Shown piece by piece: positions 51,950 through 60,567 of a DNA stretch of 64,000 bases (position 1 is its first letter; each line of letters starts with the position of its first letter). The notes beneath the pieces are model-generated. The model searched no databases. It had not been told where the DNA came from and worked only from the letters and a program-made list of their open reading frames with translations. Both the position numbers and the translations under genes were made by a program. The DNA lies in contig NZ_QHCT01000006.1 in the NCBI RefSeq assembly GCF_003545885.1, positions 124,001 through 188,000 of the forward strand. The letters are read 5' to 3'. Source of the DNA: Leptospira stimsonii (GTDB lineage Bacteria > Spirochaetota > Leptospiria > Leptospirales > Leptospiraceae).

Positions 51950-53317
51950 ATGATTACGATCGACTCCGAAAGTCTCGAACTCAAGACAAAGACCCTGGGG
52001 ATGCGAATTTTCCAGGAAGACGAAAGCCAATCCTCTCGTTATCTTTCCAAACATTTCTGGATAAAAAAATTTCTCGGACTCTCTTTTCGTTTTCCAAAAC
52101 TGAAGATCGAAATGTTCCGTTTTGTGGACGTTCTCCCTTCTTTACGCACAAAAAAAGAGATCACGGAACACTTCGTCTTATACATATTAAACGAAAATAC
52201 GGAGACGCAAAACTGGATACGGTCTTTGTTGCGTTTTTTTCTTCGTATCCCTCCGATTCCTTTTTTTTTCGGAATCGGAATTCAAGCCGCGATTCTGAAA
52301 ACATCGGGAACCTTTATCGCGGGTAAAAATTTTCAAAAAGCCGAAAAACGACTCCGAACCATAAGAAAGAAGAATTCAGTTTTTACGCTCGACGTTTTGG
52401 GAGAAGCCGCACTTTCGGAAAAAGAAGCGGACGGATATCAAAAACAATATCTTGAAATTCTCGAAAGCGTGGATTCCTTCGCTGGAGCGGAAACTACCGG
52501 GTATGGAGTTTGCCCTTTCGTAAACGTATCCATCAAATGTTCGAGTTTGTTTTCTCAAATCTCATCGTTGGCAAAGGAAGAGTCCGTCGCGATTCTCAAG
52601 GAAAAGCTTCGTCCCATTCTACGACTCGCGAAAAGAAAACAGTATTTCGTAAATCTCGACGCGGAACAGTACGATTATAAAGAAATTCTAATCACTCTCG
52701 CGAAAGAAATTTTTTCAGAACCGGAATTCGAAGACTACCCGCACTTTGGAATCGTGATCCAAGCATATCTAAAGGAATCAAAAGAGGATCTCATTCGTAT
52801 TTTAGAATATTCTAAAAATAGAAAAGCACCTTTGACGGTTCGACTCGTAAAAGGCGCATATTGGGAATACGAGGTGATCAAGGCAAAAGAAAAAGGCTGG
52901 GATGTCCCGGTTTTCGAAAATAAAAACGAAACGGATTTCAACTACGAAGAATGCGCGAAAATTCTTCTGGATTCCCATCCTATTATTCTTTCCGCGTTCG
53001 CTTCGCATAACATTCGAAGTCTATCCGCGATTCTTACGTATGCCGAGAGCAGAGGTATTCCAAAGAGGGATTTCGAAATTCAGATGTTATACGGGATGGG
53101 GGATTCTTACAAAGTCGTATTAAAAAAAATGGGATATCGAATCCGCGAATACACTCCGTTAGGCGATATTCTTCCCGGAATGGCTTATTTGGTAAGACGA
53201 CTTCTGGAAAACACTTCCAATCAGGGCTTTCTCCAGAACTTTCTCTCTGGAAGAATGGATTACTCGCACCTTTTAAAAAATCCCAAGGAATCGATTATCG
53301 ATGCAAAACTTTTATAA
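51950..53317 (+). CDS. proline dehydrogenase
   Basis: 455 residues, ATG start. PRODH barrel with TLDVLGEAALSEKEADGY, NVSIKCSSLFSQI, VNLDAEQYDYKEI, TVRLVKGAYWEYEVI and MLYGMGDSY, and the C-terminal MAYLVRRLLENTSNQGFL with the proline-binding Arg pair. It oxidises proline to pyrroline-5-carboxylate with FAD and gives electrons to quinone. There is no DNA-binding domain as in PutA. The P5C dehydrogenase gene overlaps its end by 17 bases, so both steps are co-expressed from separate genes. Confidence 0.9.
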   Translation: MITIDSESLELKTKTLGMRIFQEDESQSSRYLSKHFWIKKFLGLSFRFPKLKIEMFRFVDVLPSLRTKKEITEHFVLYILNENTETQNWIRSLLRFFLRIPPIPFFFGIGIQAAILKTSGTFIAGKNFQKAEKRLRTIRKKNSVFTLDVLGEAALSEKEADGYQKQYLEILESVDSFAGAETTGYGVCPFVNVSIKCSSLFSQISSLAKEESVAILKEKLRPILRLAKRKQYFVNLDAEQYDYKEILITLAKEIFSEPEFEDYPHFGIVIQAYLKESKEDLIRILEYSKNRKAPLTVRLVKGAYWEYEVIKAKEKGWDVPVFENKNETDFNYEECAKILLDSHPIILSAFASHNIRSLSAILTYAESRGIPKRDFEIQMLYGMGDSYKVVLKKMGYRIREYTPLGDILPGMAYLVRRLLENTSNQGFLQNFLSGRMDYSHLLKNPKESIIDAKLL

Positions 53318-54878
53318 CGAGCCGATCCGAAATTTTTCCAAAGAAGAAAACCGAAGTTGGATTTTTCCTACGATTCAAAAAATACGGAGCGGTTTTCCGA
53401 TTTTTGTACCCGCAATCGTGAACGGCGTAGAGATTCGAAATCTTGCCAAACAAAAACACACGAATCCCGCTAAAAAAAAAGAAATCACGACGGAATATTC
53501 TCTGAGCGATCTTTCGACTTTGGAAAACGCGATTCGGATTTCTAAAAAACATTTTTATCGTTGGAGCGAACTCGATCCTAAAGAAAGAATTTCGATTCTT
53601 TGGAATGTGGGAACGATGATCCTGGAAAAAAGGGATGAACTCAGCGCATTGATTCTATTAGAAACGGGAAAAACGATTCCCGAGGCCGAAGCGGACATCG
53701 TCGAGGCGATCGACTTTTGTAGATATTATGCGAAAGAATACGAAGGAATTTGCAAAGGCAAAAGAGTCGATCTTCCCGGAGAAGAAAACTTCTACACTTA
53801 TAAACCGAAAGGAATCGTCGGAGTCATCGCACCTTGGAATTTCCCGGCGGCGATCCTAACCGGAATGTGCGCGGGACCTTTGGTCTGTGGAAACGCGGTT
53901 CTCTTAAAACCCGCAGAACAATCCTCCGCAACGGCACTTTTTCTATATCGCCTCTTCTTAAAAGCGGGAGTTCCAAACGAAGTATTTCATTTTCTACCGG
54001 GAAAAGGAGAAGAGATCGGCGCCGCGATCGTAAAACATCCGGAAGTTGCCGTGATCAACTTCACCGGATCAAGAGAAGTCGGTGTGTCCATCCTAGAGGA
54101 ATGCGCTCAAATCAGATCCGAATCGAGAAGAATCAAACGCGCGTTATGTGAGATGGGCGGAAAAAATCCGATCATCGTGGACGGTGACGCGGATTTAGAT
54201 CTCGCCGTGGAAGGCGCGCTTCATTCTGCGTTCGGTTTTCAAGGGCAAAAGTGTAGCGCTCTTTCCAGATTGATTCTATTAGATTCTTGTTATGAAACAT
54301 TCAAAACAAGATTTCTGGAGGCGGTCTCTTCCTTAAAGATCGATTCTCCCGAAATCCTTTCCGCGAAGATCGGGCCGGTGATCACCGAAGAATCGAGGCA
54401 AAGGTTGGAAACGATTCTTACAAAACACAAAGATAAGATTCTCTTTCAGGCGGATCTTTCGGAAGACTTAAAGTCAATGGGTCATTACGTCCCGCCTACC
54501 GTATTCGAAGAAAAGGATTGGAATAGCGAACTTGCAACGAAAGAATTCTTTGGACCTTTGGTGGCCCTCTTTCGTGTAAAAACATTCGACGAAGCGATAG
54601 AAAAGGCGAACGATTCGGAGTACGCGCTTACCGCCGGTGTTTATTCTCGAAATCCGGAACATATCGAAAAAGCAAAACGAAGGATCGAAGCGGGAAACCT
54701 TTATATCAACCGCGCGATCACAGGCGCGGTCGTCGAAAGACAACCGTTCGGCGGTTATAAACTTTCCGGTGTAGGAGCAAAAGCGGGAGGTCCTGATTAT
54801 CTCAAGAGTTTTTTAGAGCCGATCACGATCACCGAAAACACGATGCGAAGAGGATTTACGGCGGAACTGATTCAATAA
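53301..54878 (+). CDS. 1-pyrroline-5-carboxylate (glutamate semialdehyde) dehydrogenase
   Basis: 525 residues from ATG 53301, inside the end of the proline dehydrogenase gene. Aldehyde dehydrogenase fold: APWNFPAAILTGM, NFTGSREVG, the catalytic Glu in CEMGGKNPI and Cys in GFQGQKCSALSR, and KEFFGPLVALF. The GQKCSA motif and gene order identify the P5C branch (RocA/PutA C-terminal type). It converts glutamate semialdehyde to glutamate with NAD+, completing proline catabolism in two steps. Confidence 0.9.
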   Translation: MQNFYNEPIRNFSKEENRSWIFPTIQKIRSGFPIFVPAIVNGVEIRNLAKQKHTNPAKKKEITTEYSLSDLSTLENAIRISKKHFYRWSELDPKERISILWNVGTMILEKRDELSALILLETGKTIPEAEADIVEAIDFCRYYAKEYEGICKGKRVDLPGEENFYTYKPKGIVGVIAPWNFPAAILTGMCAGPLVCGNAVLLKPAEQSSATALFLYRLFLKAGVPNEVFHFLPGKGEEIGAAIVKHPEVAVINFTGSREVGVSILEECAQIRSESRRIKRALCEMGGKNPIIVDGDADLDLAVEGALHSAFGFQGQKCSALSRLILLDSCYETFKTRFLEAVSSLKIDSPEILSAKIGPVITEESRQRLETILTKHKDKILFQADLSEDLKSMGHYVPPTVFEEKDWNSELATKEFFGPLVALFRVKTFDEAIEKANDSEYALTAGVYSRNPEHIEKAKRRIEAGNLYINRAITGAVVERQPFGGYKLSGVGAKAGGPDYLKSFLEPITITENTMRRGFTAELIQ

Positions 54879-55074
54879 GCAAGAGAAGGATTCGGTCGAT
54901 AATCGACGAAAAAAAACGGGATGTGGTCATCCAAATTCTTTTCGTTCGTTAAACTCGTCTAGATCGAACATCGAACGATACAAAAAAAGCCCCGTGCAAT
55001 GACTCACGTTCTTCGGAAAAAAATTTCGAATCTGGATTCTCCCTATCCTCTTCCCGTTTTATCGGTTGCTTCGA

Positions 55075-55890
55075 TCAGTCCGGCTTTTTTGCGACCGCGA
55101 TATAAGCTTCTGAGGAAAGGGAAACCGGAATGTTCTTGAGCCGAGAATTGAGATGATCCAACATGATTTTTCTTTTTTCGTTCCAGACGGATTCGGTCAT
55201 TTTACTTTTCATCCACCGAAGAGGAGCTCCACCGTCGATCATGGAATCGAGGAATTCTTCTCCGTCCGTTACTTCGATCGAATTGGAAAAAGGAAGAATT
55301 TCGATTTCTTGAAAGCCGGCCGTGTTCAATTGCTCTCGAAAGAATTCCGGATTTTCAAAACTGGAAGGATTGGTCTGTGGTTCCGGAATTTCAGGATTCG
55401 CCTTACGAAGCGCGCCAAATAAAAATTGCATCAAAGGAGAATGGTTCACGGGTGCCCAACCGGAAACCGCGACCTTCTTTCCGGGTTTAAGAACTCGATA
55501 CATTTCTTTGAGACCTAAGAGTTTGTCCGGAAAAAACATCAGACCGAACATGGAAAACGCTCCGTCAAAATGATTTTGCGGGAACTCCAATTTCTGACCA
55601 TCCATGACAAGAGGAATCACATTCGAAACGTTTTCTTCTTTCATTCCTTTTTTGAGTTGTTCGATCATCGGTTCCGAAAAATCGATCGCATACACTTCTT
55701 TAACGATTTTGGAAAGAGGAATGGCGAGTGTTCCAGGGCCAGTGGCCACATCCAAAACGACGTCCTCGGAATTGAATCCGAGCAATTCCATCGCCTTACG
55801 CGAATAAGCTTCTAAGAATTGTTTGGTGGATTTTGTATATCCTTCTGCGACTAAGGACCAAGGTTCAACGGAGGAAAGAGGATTAGACAT
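55075..55890 (-). CDS. class I SAM-dependent methyltransferase
   Basis: 271 residues, ATG start. SAM-binding motif VVLDVATGPGTLAIPL, followed by YAIDFSEPMIEQL and the post-I/II region FDGAFSMFGLMFFPD, then EMYRVLKPGKKVAVSGW. The layout is the Methyltransf_11/UbiE-like type for small molecules. The substrate cannot be told; no quinone or lipid genes are adjacent. It is convergent with the P5C dehydrogenase gene. Confidence 0.82.
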   Translation of the reverse strand: MSNPLSSVEPWSLVAEGYTKSTKQFLEAYSRKAMELLGFNSEDVVLDVATGPGTLAIPLSKIVKEVYAIDFSEPMIEQLKKGMKEENVSNVIPLVMDGQKLEFPQNHFDGAFSMFGLMFFPDKLLGLKEMYRVLKPGKKVAVSGWAPVNHSPLMQFLFGALRKANPEIPEPQTNPSSFENPEFFREQLNTAGFQEIEILPFSNSIEVTDGEEFLDSMIDGGAPLRWMKSKMTESVWNEKRKIMLDHLNSRLKNIPVSLSSEAYIAVAKKPD

Positions 55891-56318
55891 GATTCATACT
55901 CTATGCCTTGTGCGCAAAATATTACCAGCAAATTCTAAGATCCCTGTATCGATTTCCTCGTAATTCGGATTTATAGGAACTAACGCCGAAAACAATCAAG
56001 TCCATAAATTATTTCTAAGCCGGAACAAAAACGAAAAAAAATCCGGGCCGGATCGGCTCTCGGTTCCTTTTCGAATTTCTAAAATAAACAGAGTGAAACG
56101 AATTCGAAACGGAAGAATTTTGTCCTCCGGATTTCGATGAGAGGGCAACGTTTCGAGAAAGAAAGGATTCTTCCGAAATTCTATCTCGGACGGACTGGAA
56201 GTCCGATTGCAAGTTTTTTTCAGCGGATCCGCTTTGTCGAAACAACGGAAGAATCCGACTTCCAAGAGAATTTCATTTTGTATCCCGTTCTATGCGGGAA
56301 CTCCTCAAAAAAAACTTT
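55891..56318. other. 428-bp gene-free region
   Basis: Short open frames exist on both strands but none has a start site, family motif or codon bias. One copy of the dispersed element in reverse orientation (GCGGGAACTCC, 56284-56294) is present. Nothing else was recognised. Confidence 0.45.
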
Positions 56319-56750
56319 CTATTCGGTAGGAATCGCGTGCAACTCGAACGCGTTCAACAGTTCTTCCGAATACTTCCAAGGCCTATTTTTGTTAAAATCG
56401 AAAAGAATGCAGGTGGAAAGAGAATCGCAGGCGATCTTCCTGTCGGACTTCCGGATGAGCTTTTGAAAAATCTTACAACGAGAACCCGCAAGTTCCCCAA
56501 AAAATGTGGTCACGAGAATCGTTTCCGGATAACGGATCTCCGCCTTGTAGTCGGTTTCCGAACGGAGAATCATCGGACCGATGTTCGCTTCCTTCATTTT
56601 CGAATAACTCAAGCCCGCTTCTTCAAGAGCGACCATTCTCCCTTCGTGTAAGAAAACCTGAAAATTTCCAACATTGAGATGTCCGTTTGGATCGCACTGG
56701 CTCCAAAGCACCGGAATTTCATACTGAAATTCCTTCGATATCATACTCAT
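56319..56750 (-). CDS. hotdog acyl-CoA thioesterase (YbgC/4HBT type)
   Basis: 143 residues, ATG start. VLWSQCDPNGHLNVGNFQVFLHEGR carries the DPNGHLN motif of the 4-hydroxybenzoyl-CoA thioesterase/YbgC group, with Asp as the catalytic residue. IRYPETILVTTFFGEL and FDFNKNRPWKY follow as expected. It hydrolyses acyl-CoA or acyl-carrier thioesters. There is no tol-pal cluster beside it, so the YbgC cell-envelope role is not implied. Confidence 0.83.
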   Translation of the reverse strand: MSMISKEFQYEIPVLWSQCDPNGHLNVGNFQVFLHEGRMVALEEAGLSYSKMKEANIGPMILRSETDYKAEIRYPETILVTTFFGELAGSRCKIFQKLIRKSDRKIACDSLSTCILFDFNKNRPWKYSEELLNAFELHAIPTE

Positions 56751-56946
56751 ATTTCACTCCATTTATCACTGAATATTCATAAAACAGAATGAAAGGTTTT
56801 TTGTTTCTATGAAAATTATAGTTTGATGTAAAATTAATAATTTGATGAGAAAACTTTTTAAACCGGTAGACAGGCTTCTTTTCTGGGGTTATCCTTTGTC
56901 CTTCTTCTCCTTCGATCCATTTTTCTATTTTTTTCCGAGGAAGTGA

Positions 56947-56973
56947 TTGACAATTCCTGCCTTGAGGGATAAT
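56947..56973 (+). promoter_or_regulatory. possible promoter of the ArsR-SRPBCC locus
   Basis: TTGACA at 56947-56952 and GATAAT at 56968-56973, with a 15-bp spacer (short). Transcription would start inside the AACC/GGTT operator just downstream, giving a very short leader. The same TTG could be taken as a start codon with GAGGAAG ahead, but the operator layout makes the promoter reading more likely. Confidence 0.4.
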
Positions 56974-57003
56974 TTAACCGAAAGGTTAATTAACCATATG
57001 GTT
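56974..57003. promoter_or_regulatory. AACC/GGTT operator covering the ArsR start codon
   Basis: Four tetramers alternate at exact 8-bp steps: AACC (56976), GGTT (56984), AACC (56992), GGTT (57000). This yields three nested palindromes: TTAACC-GAAA-GGTTAA (56974-56989), GGTTAATTAACC (56984-56995) and AACCATATGGTT (56992-57003). The last one contains the ATG. It looks like tandem sites for a dimeric ArsR repressor. Confidence 0.75.
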
Positions 57004-57387
57004 CAACAAGACGCTACAGAAGATCATCTCAGCCTTACGTTTGCCGCTCTGGCGGACCCGACTCGGCGAAAGATTTTGGCCACCCTTCGATACGGTGACG
57101 TAACCGTGAAGCAACTTGCGGAACCCTTTGCCATGAGTCTTCCCGCGATCACCAAACATCTCAAGGTGCTGGAAAGAGCCGGACTGATTTCCCGAGGCAA
57201 GGAGGCACAATGGAGACCTTCTCGTTTAGAAACAGGGCCCTTAAAAGAAGTGGCTGATTGGATCGACGAATACAGACAAATCTGGGAAGCCAGACTCGAT
57301 CGACTGGATGATTATTTGCGGGAACTCCAGCAAATCGAGGCAAACGAACAAACAAACCAAAGGAAATTCGACAATGAACAAGGATAA
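56998..57387 (+). CDS. ArsR-family regulator of the SRPBCC locus
   Basis: 129 residues from ATG 56998; a TTG at 56947 would add 17 residues but overlaps the likely promoter. Winged helix: LTFAALADPTRRKILATLRYGDVTVKQLAEPFAMSLPAITKHLKVLERAGLI, then the wing RGKEAQWRPSRLE. The C-terminal helix ends in an Asn/Gln-rich tail. No metal ligands are in the recognition helix. ArsR proteins of this type commonly pair with AHSA1/SRPBCC genes, as here. It overlaps the DoxX gene by 14 bases. Confidence 0.88.
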   Translation: MVQQDATEDHLSLTFAALADPTRRKILATLRYGDVTVKQLAEPFAMSLPAITKHLKVLERAGLISRGKEAQWRPSRLETGPLKEVADWIDEYRQIWEARLDRLDDYLRELQQIEANEQTNQRKFDNEQG

Positions 57388-57766
57388 AATCAAAAACATC
57401 ATCTACTGGGTAACGACGGTTATGGTCGCCGCAAACTACGCGTTCGCCGCTTACGCATATACAACGCAAGGACCGGAAGTAGTTGAAGGAATGACCAAAC
57501 TCGGCTATCCCCTCTACTTCGTCACTCTTCTCGGAGTTTGGAAACTTCTCGGCGCGATCGCTATCAGCGTCCCGAAATTCCCTCTTCTAAAAGAATGGGC
57601 TTATGCGGGAATGTTTTTCAACCTCACCTCCGCTTCCATCTCCAACGGAATTTCCGGTTTCGAAACCGCGCACATCGTTATGCCCCTCGTAGGCGTTGTG
57701 TTAGTCGCTCTTTCATGGGCGCTTCGTCCCGAAAGCAGAAGACTTCCCGGAGTCTGGAGTTTATAA
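57374..57766 (+). CDS. DoxX-like membrane protein
   Basis: 130 residues from ATG 57374, within the end of the regulator gene. Four membrane helices with the DoxX-like pattern VTTVMVAANYAFAAYAY, LGYPLYFVTLLGVWKLLGAIAI and LVGVVLVALSWALRP. DoxX-family proteins take part in quinone or thiol redox at the inner membrane in some bacteria, but most members are uncharacterised. Co-transcribed with ArsR and the SRPBCC genes. Confidence 0.82.
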   Translation: MNKDKIKNIIYWVTTVMVAANYAFAAYAYTTQGPEVVEGMTKLGYPLYFVTLLGVWKLLGAIAISVPKFPLLKEWAYAGMFFNLTSASISNGISGFETAHIVMPLVGVVLVALSWALRPESRRLPGVWSL

Positions 57767-57834
57767 GAATTTTAGAATCGATTCTGCACTCGTAAAAAGA
57801 AAGCAAACTGAGAATTCAAAAAGGATCAAACAAC

Positions 57835-58320
57835 ATGGCAAACAATGATCGAACGATAAACGAAGTTGTTATCACAAGAATCTTCGACGCTCCGAGAGAA
57901 CTCGTTTTCAAAGCCTGGACGGATCCGGAACATCTGATGCGTTGGTGGGGACCGAAAAACTTCACATCCCCCGCTTGCAGAATCGATTTTCGAGTCGGCG
58001 GGAAGTATGTCTTCGGGTTACGTTCCCCGGAGGGTCAAGAGTTTTGGAGCACGGGATTCTTTCGTGAAATCGTAATACCGGAAAAGATCGTATATTCTGA
58101 TTCGTTCGCCGACGAAAACGGAAATCCGGTTCCAGCTTCTCATTACGGTTTTAAAGGGGAATTTCCCGAAACGACCACCGTCTCTCTTTTGTTCGAAAAA
58201 ATCGAAAACAAGACAAAACTTACCTTAAGACATATCGGACTTCCTGCCGGAGAGATTAGCGAAATGACGAAGGCAAGTTGGAACGAGATGATCGATAAAC
58301 TGGATGAAAGTTTAAAATAG
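57835..58320 (+). CDS. SRPBCC/AHSA1 domain protein 1
   Basis: 161 residues. AHSA1 marks: TRIFDAPRELVFKAWTDPEHLMRWWGPKNF, then FRVGGKYVFGLRSPEGQ, PEKIVYSDSFADE and the C-terminal helix WNEMIDKLDESL. The fold is a helix-grip cavity that binds a hydrophobic ligand; no enzyme residues are evident. First of five related genes in a row, 68 bases after the DoxX gene. Confidence 0.87.
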   Translation: MANNDRTINEVVITRIFDAPRELVFKAWTDPEHLMRWWGPKNFTSPACRIDFRVGGKYVFGLRSPEGQEFWSTGFFREIVIPEKIVYSDSFADENGNPVPASHYGFKGEFPETTTVSLLFEKIENKTKLTLRHIGLPAGEISEMTKASWNEMIDKLDESLK

Positions 58321-58368
58321 AATTTTCGTTCTTTTTAGAATTCGATTCGGAATAAGCAAAGATAAACA

Positions 58369-58854
58369 ATGAACTCAAGTAACGATCATAAATCAAACAC
58401 AGCCGATCGAGAGATCACCACCTCACGCGTGTTTGACGCACCGCGAAAATTGGTCTGGAAGGTTTGGACCGATCCAAATCACATAGGCAACTGGTGGGGA
58501 CCGAACGGCTTTACGAATACCATCGAAACGATGGAAGTAAAACCGGGTGGGATCTGGAAACTGATCATGCACGGACCGGACGGAACGGATTATCCCAACC
58601 GAATCACTTACATCGAAGTCGTGAAACCGGAACGATTGGTTTATAAACACGGCTCCGATCTGGAAGATCACCCCGGCGATTTCCACGTAACCGTTACGTT
58701 CGAAGAAGAAAACGGAAAAACAAAACTAACCATGCATTCCCTTTTCAAAACTTCGGCCGCAAGAGACGAGGTTGTGGAAAAATACGGAGCGATAGAAGGA
58801 ATGAATCAAACTCTCAATCGCCTCGGAGATTATCTTACAAAGGTTTCAAATTAA
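58369..58854 (+). CDS. SRPBCC/AHSA1 domain protein 2
   Basis: 161 residues. TTSRVFDAPRKLVWKVWTDPNHIGNWWGPNGF, VKPGGIWKLIMHGPDGTDYPN and PERLVYKHGSDLE. It is closest to protein 5 of the array (both have MHGPDGTDY), suggesting a more recent duplication of that pair. Ligand unknown. Confidence 0.87.
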   Translation: MNSSNDHKSNTADREITTSRVFDAPRKLVWKVWTDPNHIGNWWGPNGFTNTIETMEVKPGGIWKLIMHGPDGTDYPNRITYIEVVKPERLVYKHGSDLEDHPGDFHVTVTFEEENGKTKLTMHSLFKTSAARDEVVEKYGAIEGMNQTLNRLGDYLTKVSN

Positions 58855-58869
58855 TAAACGGAGAATTTT

Positions 58870-59418
58870 ATGTCTTTGATCAAACTTACTTTACTTTCGA
58901 TCGTCGGCCTTCTGATCGTCGTCATCGTAATCCTTCTCGTGTATGCGAGTACAAAGCCGAACGACTTTCGTTACGAAAGATCGATCGTTATCCAAGCTCC
59001 TCCAGAGAAAGTATATCCGTTGATAAGCGACTTCCATACTTGGGCCCAGTGGTCGCCGTGGGAAAAAATCGATCCGTCGATGAAGAAGACCTATAGCGGA
59101 CCTGCCAACGGAATCGGCACCGTTTACGAATGGGAAGGAAACAAGGATATCGGAAAAGGTCGTATGGAAATTACGGATGCGAATTCTCCCTCTAAAATCG
59201 TCATCAAATTGGATTTTTTGGTTCCATTCGAAGCTCACAATACCGCAGAGTTTACTTTAGTTAAGAGCGGCGATTCAACTCAGGTAACTTGGGTTATGTT
59301 CGGAAAAAATATCTTCTTCTCTAAGATTATGGGAATCTTCCTGAATATGGATGTGATGATCGGAAAACAATTTGAAACCGGCCTGATAAACCTAAAAAGA
59401 CTTGGAGAAGGAAAATAA
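58870..59418 (+). CDS. membrane-anchored SRPBCC (polyketide cyclase-like) protein 3
   Basis: 182 residues. Unlike the other four it starts with a membrane helix (LTLLSIVGLLIVVIVILLVYA), so the domain would sit at the membrane. The domain is the polyketide-cyclase2 type: RSIVIQAPPEKVYPLISDFHTWAQWSPWEK, then GTVYEWEGNKDIGKG. It is only distantly related to proteins 1, 2, 4 and 5. Fifteen bases after protein 2. Confidence 0.84.
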   Translation: MSLIKLTLLSIVGLLIVVIVILLVYASTKPNDFRYERSIVIQAPPEKVYPLISDFHTWAQWSPWEKIDPSMKKTYSGPANGIGTVYEWEGNKDIGKGRMEITDANSPSKIVIKLDFLVPFEAHNTAEFTLVKSGDSTQVTWVMFGKNIFFSKIMGIFLNMDVMIGKQFETGLINLKRLGEGK

Positions 59419-59420
59419 GA

Positions 59421-59930
59421 ATGAGCGAAAGAAAAGACATTCAAAATCCTGAATTTACCTTTTCAAGAACGTTTGATTTTCCCCGAGAACTCGTTTGGAA
59501 AGCTTGGACGGAACCGAAAAGGCTCGCCGAATGGTGGGGGCCGAAAGGACTCAAGATGGGAGTGACTCATCTGGACTTGAAACCGGGAGGATTGTTTCAT
59601 TACAGTATGACAACTCCGGACGGACAAACCATGTGGGGAAGATTTGTGTATAAAGAGATCACTCCGCCGGAAAAGCTTGTGTATGTGGTTTCCTTTTCGG
59701 ATGAGAACGCTGGAATGAGTCTCCCTCCTATGGCCGCTAATTGGCCTTTAGAAATTCTCAACACCGTAATTTTTACGGAAGAAAAAGGAAAGACCATTCT
59801 CAGCTTAAAAGGAACGCCGATCAACGCGACGCCGGAAGAAATCAAAGTTTTCGGAGACAACTTCCCGTCTATGAATCAGGGCTTTACTGGCACTCTGGAT
59901 CAACTCGAAGCGTATCTTGCCAAACAGTAA
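59421..59930 (+). CDS. SRPBCC/AHSA1 domain protein 4
   Basis: 169 residues, two bases after the previous stop. FSRTFDFPRELVWKAWTEPKRLAEWWGPKGL, LKPGGLFHYSMTTPDGQTMWG and PEKLVYVVSFSDENAG. In the strand-6 region it keeps ISLKGTPINATPEE, which resembles the tail of protein 1 more than 2 or 5. Ligand unknown. Confidence 0.87.
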   Translation: MSERKDIQNPEFTFSRTFDFPRELVWKAWTEPKRLAEWWGPKGLKMGVTHLDLKPGGLFHYSMTTPDGQTMWGRFVYKEITPPEKLVYVVSFSDENAGMSLPPMAANWPLEILNTVIFTEEKGKTILSLKGTPINATPEEIKVFGDNFPSMNQGFTGTLDQLEAYLAKQ

Positions 59931-59995
59931 ATTAGGAAAACGGAATGTGGGTCGTTCAAATATTATTTCCAGGAGGCCCACTCCAGGAGAATCGT

Positions 59996-60463
59996 ATGAA
60001 GGAAAAAGAAAGACTATTCCCGGCGAAGATTTCCGAAAGAGAAATCGTAAGCACGAGAGTTTTCGACGCGCCGAGGGATCTAGTTTTCGAGGCATGGACA
60101 AATCCGGATCATCTGAAGCTCTGGTGGGGACCAAAGGATTTTAAAAACACGTTTTTTGAATTCGATCTTAAACCCGGAGGGAATTGGAGATTTGTGATGC
60201 ACGGACCTGACGGAACCGACTATCAAAATCATTGTGTTTATGTGGAAATCCAAAAGCCGGAAAAACTTCGATTCGAACATGTTTCTCAACATCACTATGT
60301 AGCGGCGATTGATTTTGAAGAAGTGGGAAATCAAACGAAGGTTTCTTTCGGAATGACCTTCGACACTGCGGAAGAATTCGAGAAAGTCAAAAAATACATC
60401 GAAATCGGAAACGAACAAAACTTTGACAGACTGGAAACAGAACTTGTAAGAATGGCTCTCTAA
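59996..60463 (+). CDS. SRPBCC/AHSA1 domain protein 5
   Basis: 155 residues from ATG 59996, which has CAGGAG upstream; the longer frame lacks a site. VSTRVFDAPRDLVFEAWTNPDHLKLWWGPKDF, LKPGGNWRFVMHGPDGTDYQN and PEKLRFEHVSQHH. Very close to protein 2. Last of the array, 104 bases before the transporter. Confidence 0.87.
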   Translation: MKEKERLFPAKISEREIVSTRVFDAPRDLVFEAWTNPDHLKLWWGPKDFKNTFFEFDLKPGGNWRFVMHGPDGTDYQNHCVYVEIQKPEKLRFEHVSQHHYVAAIDFEEVGNQTKVSFGMTFDTAEEFEKVKKYIEIGNEQNFDRLETELVRMAL

Positions 60464-60567
60464 ACCATATTAGTACTTTTAAATTTTAGAATATTATATT
60501 TTTATACAAAAAAAAGAACTCAGTTCCGGCAACAGCCTATTCTGCCACGAACCGATCGAGTAAGAAA

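Noticed and set aside
55996..56265. Short minus-strand frames between the methyltransferase and the thioesterase
   Set aside because: Two overlapping frames of similar length on one strand, neither with a start site or motif.
56947..56997. TTG 56947 as the start of the ArsR regulator
   Set aside because: A GAGGAAG sequence precedes it, but the TTGACA it belongs to is better read as a -35, and the added residues do not belong to the ArsR fold.
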